In this document: positions 56,273-64,000 of the stretch, in pieces
Numbering within the stretch: the stretch's first letter is position 1
Layout of the letters: each line of letters starts with the position of its first letter
Assembly: GCA_963855995.1 (NCBI GenBank)
Contig: OY979716.1
Span: forward strand, 85,151,042 to 85,215,041
Source of the DNA: Muricea muricata
Lineage: Eukaryota; Cnidaria; Anthozoa; Malacalcyonacea; Plexauridae
Direction: 5' to 3'
DNA length: 64,000 bases
Notes under the pieces: model-generated
Database searches by the model: none
Seen by the model: only the letters and a program-made list of their open reading frames with translations
Told to the model about the DNA's origin: nothing
Translations under genes and position numbers: made by a program

Positions 56273-59200
56273 TTACTTCCTTACCTTAACGGAAGCCCAA
56301 ATTGCTTTGTGATCACTAAAGTAAGTTTCAAGAGTACCTGCCTGGACATCCTCTTCAATTAAATTCGTATATAGATGATCAATCAAAGTTCCATTATCTG
56401 TTGTATAGCTAGATATATGTTGCTCGAGACCATTTTCATTAATCATAACGTTGTACAATGATCTTCGTTCTACCTCATCAAGCCAATTAACATTGAAATT
56501 TCCGATAAATATTACCTGGGAAGAGGGATTTTCCTCCAATGTAGTACGAATGGCAGATAAAAGAGAGGATAATACAACCCTTGGAGATCTGTATATTCCA
56601 ATTATAATTAAGTCTGGGTGTTCGACTGTTCTTGCGATAGTCACCTCGATCCCATGACAGTTTCTCGCACAAGGGTATCCATTCAACATTCGAAGCCTGG
56701 AATAAACAGCTGTTCCATGATATGGACGATTGACATTTGAAGTTTCATCATTTCTAAATAACTCGTAGCCTTCAACTGCATACATTTCATCAGGATCATT
56801 TTGACTAAACCTCGTTTCTGTGAAAATTGTAATGTCGGCTGATAAATAATTGATATCTTTTCGAACATCCTCAATATGCTTATGCAAAGATCTTGCATTC
56901 AGATAACATATTTTCAAATCAGTGTTTGCCAACATGTACAAGGGAGTAAAACAAAGATCTAATTTATACTCATTTCTCAGCAACTGCATCTCTTGTACAA
57001 CTTTCGGATCAACGCTAATTTTACTCTCACAAAGATCAGTAATATACAATCCTTCAATAGTTGTTACTCGGCTTAGAGCAACATAATGTATACGAGGGAT
57101 GGTCCTTCTTGTATTCAAATTAACAACGACGTGTGACTGGGTATCGCCCTGTGATCTGTGAACAGTTTTAGCCGAAGCTGGTCTCAAAGGAAACTGTTTC
57201 CTCACAACTTGAGCTGACTTTGTTTTACCTACAGCAAACTGAGTTGTAACGGGTTTAATAGGAGTCCAAGTATTTGGTATACTTCCTGTGTAAAGGTTTC
57301 TATTTTCATGTCGAGTTTTCTTTCCAACGTCATCGTAGTCAAACTGAACCCAGACGAGTCCAGAAGGTTTATTATCATTAGTCAAGTGAATGTGTTTAAC
57401 AACATTACTTGCTCCGTTAGTCATACCATCATCGGTCCGTATGTTTATCGCAATTTCTGTCCGTTGTCCAACGGCTATCTTTAATTTATGAGCCAACTGT
57501 TTAGAATTCTTCAAAGGAACATACGGTATATGTCTCATTATCTTCTCTTTAAGTTCAGCTGAGCATGCACCAATGACGCTGTCTTGGGCCTTTATTGTGT
57601 ACTTATCAACACTATCGAATGACTGGTAAACTTTATCGTTATATTCATCAACTAGCGCATTTTGAATAAATAACTGTGGCGCTTCTGTAGGACATTTGCT
57701 CTCATCAACACATCTTTCCTTCAGTTTTTGAAGATCGCTGGCTGTATGATTACCTTCGCGAAGACGATTAAGGATCTCAGCAAACATTTTGCTTTCTCTT
57801 TGACGCATAATTTCATCCAGCTCAAACATCTTAAAATGTTTTCTCCACAAATTTGGAGCAAGAATATTATAGGAATTTAAACACTGAACATCGGTAAACA
57901 CGTAGCTATCCATTACAGGCTTCAGTTGAAACAAATCACCAAGTGTGATTATACTTACACCACCAAAGTCTTCCTTGGTACCTTTCAAATCTTTCAAACA
58001 ATTATTTAATTGGACAGTGAACATACTGTTTCCAACCATGGACATCTCATCCAATAATATTAACTTCAGTGCTCCAAGTTCACATCTCATTGTGTTTAAT
58101 CACCCAGAATCTAATGGCTTGTAATTTTTTAGGGACTGACTTGCCAGTATACCAAAAGCACTGTGAATGGTGTTACCTTTTATTAAGTACGCAGCTTTCC
58201 CTGTTGGAGCAAGCAACAATATTTGAACACGACGGAAGTCCTGGCCAGCTCGTGAATTATAGTACTTCAAAGCAGCCTGGTAGATTGACTTAATCAGGTG
58301 AGACTTTCCTACACCACCACCTCCGCTGAGAAATGCGTAAAATGGTTTCCCAGAAGTTTTTATCAAATGTAGGGCGTGATAGAAAAACTCTCTTTGCTTT
58401 TTGTTGAGCATCTGAACTAAACCTCGATATTCATCATCTGGCATTTCATTTAAAATAAGAGGTTCATTATTCTGCTGAGTTGAAGGTATACCCAAGTCAT
58501 CTGAAAGGTGATCAAATGTTTCATTTAAATCTGGATGTGTATCAGTGCATCCCTCATCTTGATCTTGCCGCTCAACATCTTGTGTGACAGGCGCTATAGT
58601 GTCATATTCATCATCATCACATTCTTGTAGGTGATTTCCGACCTCATTTAAGTCCTCGCAGCATATTGCATATTGCTGCATTTGTTCGCCTATTTCGTCA
58701 CGTCGAGCTAAGTAGTGCTCTTCGAACGTGGAATAGTTTTTTAGTAAATCAGTTTCTTCATTTCGCCAAGAAGTAAAAAGCATTAACAACTCATGATAAT
58801 ATTTTTCAGGTTGAGCTTCTTTATTAAACCAGACACTACGGATTATTCTCGCTTGAGTCCTTTTCTTCAATTCTTTATTTCCAGTAGAAACACCTGGATT
58901 ATCATTAAGCAACTCATCATCATTCTGTTCCTCTTCGTTGTCTAAGAGCAGATTATCGACATCACACTTTTTGTTTGTTTTTCTGTAACCCTTTTTACCA
59001 CAAGAATCATACCAAGCAGCCCAATCAGCTAATGTTATATTTTGCATACATTCAGGACGTTCAATGTATCTTCTTAAAAGACTGCCGGACTGAATTTCTT
59101 CGCAATCATCTGATAGATTTTCAATTTCACTTAAAGATTTTAACAACTCTACTCTCTCTGCAGGTGGAGATGTATTAATGAAGGCGACACTGCGTGATGC

Positions 59201-59341
59201 CTTTCTCATAGGCAGTTGAAGAACCACATAGACTGCTTCTTGTGCACTGATTTCTGCCGAATTCAAAAACTTGTTACCAATATCGCGAACTTGCTGTTTA
59301 ATGTTCGTCAGTTGTCTCATTTCGTCGTTTTGAATAATCAT
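56273..59341 (-). pseudogene. Helitron helicase (Pif1-type) fused to an EEP endonuclease; Rep domain deleted
   Basis: The 5' part (59341-58100) starts beside the upstream ORF and enters directly at QQVRDIGNKFLNSAEISAQEAVYVVLQLPM, the spacer that normally follows the Rep (HUH) domain. Walker A is SGGGGVGKSHLI. An in-frame TGA at 58102-58100 interrupts it; the same frame continues LNTMRCELGALKLILLDEMSMVG (Walker B) and GDLFQLKPV (motif III), to YVALSRV at the helicase end. A C-terminal exo/endonuclease/phosphatase domain follows: ICYLNARSL, FTETRF, IYRSP, IGNFNVNW (the usual catalytic Asp of GDFN is Asn), LIDHLYTN and SDHKAIW. It would unwind DNA during rolling-circle-like transposition. This copy is defective. 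Confidence 0.85.
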
Positions 59342-60482
59342 ATTCCCTCATTTTTTCAAGTCTAACTTCCCTTTTCTCTCTTGACTCATTCTTTCTGCTT
59401 CTTTTTTTCGTATTTCTATACTCACTAGTTCTAGCACTACTTTCACTTTGCTTGGTTGAAATATTTGATATAATTATCTTTCCTGTTGATGATTGGTCAA
59501 AATTTGGGACACTCAATGTTTTGCTGTTTACATCATGCTGTTCAGCTATCTCAGTTGAGCCTACCACACCAAAACTTGTAAATAATTCTGTCTGCATATC
59601 ATTATTACTGATACACTTTACACCCAATCGAAAATACTCTCCAAGGTTTTCTATTCCCTCTACTGATATTAAAACACAGTAACCCAATGCACATGGTCTT
59701 CCAAAAACATCCCGTGAATGTGAATCAAACACTTTAAAGACACCAGGAAAAGGCATCATAATTACTACAGTATTCATACCAATTGTAAGTAAACAACTGT
59801 TATAGTGCAAAGAAACAAATACTTCATTTAAAGCATGCTTAAGTGTCACATGCGGAAGACTATTTTCAGCCATATGTAGTGCTCCTGAAAAGGAATTACT
59901 ATATTGCAAATTATAAACATGGTTGTCTACATCTACAAACCCTGGGACATCAGTTAATAATAAATAACTCTTATTTATACTTTGGCTGATAATACCATAC
60001 AAACTGTCACCACATATTAAAACTGAGTTTAGCATCAATCTATCCCAAATATTGACTGGTTTAATTTCTTTGTATACAATTGCACACAATGACATGGCTA
60101 CACACTGTTTACCAGCATTCATACCAAACATTAACTCATTACCTTGATTAAAATCACCATGGACAATATATGCTGGATCAACTATATCATTTATAGTTCT
60201 AGGACCTGGATTTTCCTCAACATCATTTGAAAGTCTAAGTAATAATGGCACATAAACAGCATGATAATATACCATTTGCACATACCACTGGCACACTTCT
60301 CTGTTGCTTTTTGCCTTCTTTAACTGGCTTTTGAGATATGGAAAATAAAATACATTGAAGTAAAACATTAATAATATTTGATTCCAAAGATTACCTTTAA
60401 GGCAATGCAGTCTATTACGACAATGTGTAAAATTGTGGTGTGATCCAATCCTTGAGCGATATACTTGAATGCTAACACCCAT
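59298..60482 (-). CDS. 2A-peptide plus cysteine-protease-like protein of the Helitron-like element
   Basis: 394 codons from ATG 60482. Residues 87-94 are DVEENPGP, an exact match to the 2A ribosome-skipping consensus DxExNPGP, preceded by the hydrophobic run VPLLLRL. The peptide bond at Gly93/Pro94 would be skipped in translation, releasing a 93-residue leader. The next domain has NAGKQCVAMSLCAIVY (Cys127) and FKVFDSHSRD (Asp253, His255), the spacing of OTU or herpesvirus-tegument-like (C76) cysteine proteases. The end (REKREVRLEKMREYDYSKRR) is the charged repeat seen at Helitron N-termini, where the Rep domain should follow; instead the frame stops at 59298 and overlaps the helicase frame by 44 bases. 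The ORF itself is intact. Confidence 0.78.
   Translation of the reverse strand: MGVSIQVYRSRIGSHHNFTHCRNRLHCLKGNLWNQILLMFYFNVFYFPYLKSQLKKAKSNREVCQWYVQMVYYHAVYVPLLLRLSNDVEENPGPRTINDIVDPAYIVHGDFNQGNELMFGMNAGKQCVAMSLCAIVYKEIKPVNIWDRLMLNSVLICGDSLYGIISQSINKSYLLLTDVPGFVDVDNHVYNLQYSNSFSGALHMAENSLPHVTLKHALNEVFVSLHYNSCLLTIGMNTVVIMMPFPGVFKVFDSHSRDVFGRPCALGYCVLISVEGIENLGEYFRLGVKCISNNDMQTELFTSFGVVGSTEIAEQHDVNSKTLSVPNFDQSSTGKIIISNISTKQSESSARTSEYRNTKKRSRKNESREKREVRLEKMREYDYSKRRNETTDEH
60201..60224 (-). promoter_or_regulatory. 2A ribosome-skipping motif DVEENPGP
   Basis: Codons GAT GTT GAG GAA AAT CCA GGT CC(T) spell D-V-E-E-N-P-G-P. Every consensus residue is present. Confidence 0.85.
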
Positions 60483-60616
60483 TTTGTTCTGAACTTTATA
60501 GTATAAACAGTGTGAGTTCAGTAGTGTGATTGTCGGTATTTTTGTTAGTTATGTATATCCTGCAAGTCGACAGGATGTGTTGTTTTGATTCCAGCAACGC
60601 TGGCTTGTTTCAATAT

Positions 60617-60705
60617 TCCTGCACAATGGCAAGGTTACTTTGATATACTTGCACAATGGCTGGGTCAATTTGATTACCTGCACAATGGCAAGGTTTAATT
60701 TTAAT
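60617..60705. repeat. Short tandem repeat, three ~30-bp units
   Basis: CYTGCACAATGGCAAGGTT/CTGGGTC, then A/T-rich spacer TTTGAT(A)TA, three times. It lies upstream of the 2A-protease gene, in the 5' region of the Helitron-like element. Confidence 0.8.
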
Positions 60706-61207
60706 ACGTGGCCTTTCACGTTAATGAGTGTCTGATCTAAGACCAGCGCAAGCAACAATGGCTCCTTTCTATTTGATTTTTTTTTAATATCGATTGAATA
60801 CGTGAACACAACACGTATAACGCCCGACAAGATGTCAGTGCAGGCAAGTTTGCCTCGTGTAATATATTTGTACGCTCTTTACTTATCTTACTGCGATCAA
60901 AATATTCGACCACAGTAGATAATGAGCGATTGAAATTCAACAAAGTATTTCAAAGATAAAATATCACTTACCTTAAGTTTAATATGATAACAAAAATCGT
61001 AAAACCACAGCGTAGAGTTCAAGAATTGCAGAAAATACAAACGATCTGTCGCAGCAGCAATTCCGTGTGCTTTACGACATTTCCCGAAAGATATAACGAT
61101 CGCGTGATCGAGACCTGTTCGCTATGCCGACAATCGGCCGAAGATGTGGACATAGATACCATACGGACACTTTCCAGCTATAACATAGTGGTTAGCTGCG
61201 CATGCGC
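60706..61207. other. 5' end of the Helitron-like element
   Basis: Minus-strand promoter region expected. A plus-strand open stretch from 60984 crosses the terminus into the MULE; only the part after about 61215 is real MULE coding sequence. Confidence 0.5.
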
Positions 61208-61973
61208 GGCTACCCACAAAAACAGTACCCATGGGGGAAGCAGTTGTCTTCAGGAGTATACATGTGGGAATCACGAAAAACCACTGATCTTGACGATTGT
61301 GACACCACTAATGTCGAGAGTTCACAGTCTCCTTCAAGCATCCGAAATGACATTCCTTGATGCATTGTCAAGCTTAGACAGGTACAATAATCGATTATTC
61401 TTTCTTTGTACCCACCATCCCAGTGGATCACTACCATTAGCTGTCTGGATTTCCTCTGATGGGTCATTGGATACTAATAACAAAAGTATAGCTATGTTGA
61501 AGTCTGTGTTACCCAAACATGCATTTGGGGGAAAAGGACCAAATGATGGCCCAAGATTGCTCATGACAGATGATGATGCACCAGAAAAAGGAGCTTTGCA
61601 AAACCAATGGCCAGACAGTACACAGTTGGTTTGTATATTTCATTTTCTGCAGGCAATGTGGAGGTGGTTGTGGGACAGCAAGCATGAAATAAAAAAGGAC
61701 GACAGAAAATATGTCGTATATGCAGAACATGGTCTTTGCAGAAAGTAAAGAGCAATTTGAAGATATATATGGTAAACTGACAGTGGACACTGTTGCCCTA
61801 GCATATCCAAACTTTTTAAAACATGTAAAAGATTGTTACACTAGGCAGGAAGAATGGTCACTTTGCCACCGGAAAGATTTGAAGACAAGAGGGAACAACA
61901 CAGACAACCACACAGAATCACTGATTTTTGTTTTTAAATACACTATTTTGCATCGGACTGGAGCATACAATCT

Positions 61974-62244
61974 GACACTGCAGAGAACAACGAAAAATTC
62001 GTTGTCTCAAGCGGGATTCGAACTCGCATCTTCAGGTTTCTAGACCGCCGCTCTACCAATTGAGCTATCGAGTCAACTGGGATTGGTAGTGAGTCTTATC
62101 CAATTTAAGTGCACGAAATATTTTCGTGACGACTTAACGCTTGTCTTTGAGGACGTGCAGTGTTTCAATTCTATTTCAGAACCATCCTCAGAGATATAAA
62201 AAACTAGATTCATATTAATCTGACACTGCAGAGAACAACGAAAA
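61974..62244 (-). mobile_element. 271-bp tRNA-derived SINE with 11-bp TSD and repeated ends
   Basis: Flanked by GCATACAATCT (61963-61973 and 62245-62255). The string GACACTGCAGAGAACAACGA is at both ends of the insert, so the tail occurs on both sides of the tRNA-like core. The core (62004-62074) is on the minus strand. Removing the insert restores the MULE reading ILHRTGAYNLLELFKF. Confidence 0.88.
62004..62074 (-). ncRNA. tRNA-like SINE head (not a functional tRNA)
   Basis: Minus strand GACTCGATAGCTCAATTGG starts a 71-base cloverleaf-like sequence with an A box (TAGCTCAATTGG) and a B box (AGTTCGAATCC). Acceptor and T stems pair with single mismatches, but the anticodon stem has two, and there is no CCA or terminator. 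It serves as a Pol III promoter. Confidence 0.75.
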
Positions 62245-62987
62245 AGCATACAATCTACTTGAATTGTTTAAATTCATCACTGGTGATTTGGAAAAGCACT
62301 TTCAGAGGAAGCTTTTGGCACTAGCATCTGTGAAACCACACAACCTTAATATTCTTGCACGTTGTTTTGCTAAAACTGTATGTACAGTAAATCTAGATAC
62401 TGTTGTTCACGATGACAAAAATTATTTCAAATACCACGTTCCCAGCAGAAAACAGCCCAATACTATATATGCGGTAGATTGCTCGACAGGGGTTGGTACA
62501 TGTCCTGCTGGAAGTAATGGTACTGCTTGTCCACACATTTTGATCAAGAAGAAATAGTGAAGTTGCATAAAGAAGTTACTAGTGATATTGAGATGAGATT
62601 AAGAAATGGGGATGCAAGTTTCTGGCAACGTTACATGAAGTATCTTCAACAATACAGAAAGATAACACTCAAGACACGTGGACCCAGGCAAATTGCCTGG
62701 CCAGTGCTTATGCTGATTTTGGAAAGGGTCGAAATGGAAAGTTGCTTCCAATACTGCATAGATCAAACAAAAGAATACATGTTCAACCAACAGCCATTGC
62801 AAAAAGAAAGTCTGGTGTAAAATCATCAAGTTCCCAGCCTTCTGGCCCCTAGCAAAAAAGGCAATTGAAGAGGACAATAAAAAATATGAATTTAATTCCT
62901 TATAACAATATATCACGGAAAAAGAGGAGAAGACCTTTATCACTAAATGTTCAAAAAAACCAACCAAATGCTGGACACACAAGATAG

Positions 62988-64000
62988 GAATATACATTAT
63001 ATGACAATTAAAATAACTGCAATCTGTCTAGGTAGCATGCAATTAGGATATATAAACTAAGATATAACTGTATATAATATGATTTTGTAATAGAACATCT
63101 GTATGTCTATACTTCAACATGTTACTTCTATATATTAAGTAACTTTCTAAGTTTTTGTCTAATGCCATATTAACCCATTAATTAGCTGGAACTGTGCACT
63201 GAGATGCACCCTGCGTTAGTAGTTAATATACAGTACTCTTTCTAATGCCAGTCATTTTACTTGTCAGTTGTAGGGTACTACCTATAAATGTGCCATACTG
63301 ATATGATTTTACATATGAGTGGCAGCTAGGACATACTGCTATTAGTTAATGGGTTAAATAAAAAAAGGGGAAAAGTTTTGACAAAAACAAATTTAAGCCA
63401 TGTGTATAATCATTAAATTTAATGATTATAGTAGTGGGATGCTCATCATGAATTACATTCCTTCATGATGAACTGTTACTATAATCATATCACGATTTTT
63501 GTGTAATTATTTAAAAAAACAAAGGATGTATAAAATTCTGATAGTTTCAAATTGTTGATACAACAATTACATTGACTGTAGTCTATTGTAAACAAAGCCA
63601 TGCATTCTAAGGGCTGTTAGCAAATTGATTTTGTCTCAATTGATTACAGGTTGCCTTGTGTCTGTGGGGAGGGGAGAGCAAGAGCATACATTGATATCAT
63701 CATTTTCTGCAAGGTAACCTTGCCCGAAAAAATGTTTTCAACATGGAGCTCAAAAGCATTGTTTGCATAAGTTTGCCTAAAGTTATTGCTGCCTCAAAGG
63801 TTTACAAATGCAGTTAATTTGCATACTTTGGGGGATGGGTGGGTGGGTGTGTGTTTGTGTTCTCAGAGCAAAAAATTTCCAACCCTGTATGCAGTTGAAT
63901 TGTCTGCATCCATTAATGTTTGCTGTTTGAAGTGCATGGAGGAGGAGGGGGTCATATGAGTCACCCTATTTAGACACCAATACACCATAGTGGTATAGTT
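62988..64000. other. Non-coding; no gene seen
   Basis: AT-rich. An inverted pair AATCATTAAATTTAATGATTA lies at about 63409-63429, and CATCATGAATTACATTCCTT pairs loosely with CTTCATGATG nearby. A GGGTGGGTGTGTGTTT run is at 63835-63858. Nothing coding is supported. Confidence 0.45.

Larger units (their letters stand above)
54249..61218 (-). mobile_element. Helitron2/Helentron-like element, ~7 kb, nested in the MULE
   Basis: On the minus strand the element starts TGTGGGTAGCC (61218-61208) and near its 3' end has the inverted copy GGCTACCCACA (54275-54265), followed by the hairpin GTACGC-TAC-GCGTAC (54263-54249). Such asymmetric TIRs with a 3'-terminal hairpin are the described architecture of Helitron2/Helentron elements. 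The MULE reading resumes on both sides (DYNKK, then KNSTHGGSSCLQEY), which independently fixes the borders. The insertion lies in a T-run on the minus strand. Genes: 2A-protease protein, then helicase-endonuclease. The Rep nuclease domain is missing. Confidence 0.75.
61215..62987 (+). pseudogene. MULE transposase, C-terminal half (DDE core and SWIM finger), SINE-interrupted
   Basis: Resumes with KNSTHGGSSCLQEYTCGNHE, then LILTIVTPLMSRVH. The core has the first Asp in MTFLDALSSLDRYN, the second in LLMTDDDAPEKGAL, the CIFHFLQAMWRWL box, and the Glu in NTDNHTESLI after a frameshift near 61715. The chain is cut by the SINE (61974-62244) and continues as LLELFKFITGDLEKHFQRKL. The SWIM finger reads GTCPAGSNGTACPH; the first Cys of the CxC pair appears as Gly. 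Frameshifts near 62550 and 62690 precede the tail (ASAYADFGKGRNGKLLPILH...RRRPLSLNVQKNQPNAGHTR), which ends at TAG 62985-62987. Inactive. Confidence 0.8.

Noticed and set aside
60984..61215. First ~77 codons of the plus-strand frame reading into the MULE
   Set aside because: They lie on the Helitron-like side of the terminal repeat and show no MULE similarity; it is a chance fusion at the insertion border.
62004..62074. Genuine tRNA gene
   Set aside because: Two mismatches in the anticodon stem, placement inside a dispersed insert with target duplications, and a non-matching anticodon class all indicate a SINE head.

Overview
The window looks like nuclear DNA of an animal, most likely a cnidarian or another non-bilaterian metazoan. 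It is AT-rich, has GT-AG introns of a few hundred bases, has no operons, and consists almost entirely of transposable elements (TEs) of families common in cnidarian genomes. The taxon is an inference from element content; no conserved host gene is seen to anchor it.

Layout. 1-10.3 kb: the end of a hAT transposase, a HECT ubiquitin-ligase fragment, an IS3-like DDE transposase (minus strand) and a decayed P-element-type transposase (minus strand), with several small terminal-inverted-repeat (TIR) elements between them. 12.37-19.18 kb: a complete, young Ty3/Gypsy LTR retrotransposon (minus strand) with near-identical 221-bp LTRs, a 4-bp target duplication, gag, pol, and a canonical -1 frameshift heptamer. 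Its reverse transcriptase has lost the catalytic YxDD segment. 22.96-25.4 kb: a broken EnSpm/CACTA-type transposase (minus strand). 26-30 kb: small repeats. 30.3-41.6 kb: a proposed 11.3-kb DNA transposon bounded by diverged TIRs. It carries a 20-unit array built from the TIR core, an eight-exon P-loop NTPase gene (plus strand) and a convergent multi-exon KDZ-like transposase gene (minus strand). 41.8-49.2 kb: non-autonomous TIR elements, palindromic MITEs and a few orphan exons. 51.9-63.0 kb: a Mutator-like (MULE) element whose coding chain includes the end of a USP-type deubiquitinase, a Ulp1-type C48 protease and a SWIM-domain transposase. It is split by a 7-kb Helitron2/Helentron-like element and again by a 271-bp tRNA-derived SINE.

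The two most unusual systems are the 11.3-kb two-gene KDZ-type element, in which a replicative-helicase-like ATPase is paired with a transposase and a subterminal array, and the Helitron2-like element. The latter encodes a 2A ribosome-skipping peptide (DVEENPGP) ahead of a cysteine-protease-like domain, then a Pif1-type helicase fused to an endonuclease; its Rep nuclease is deleted. Most coding regions carry frameshifts or stops, so this is a nested TE graveyard containing a few recent arrivals.
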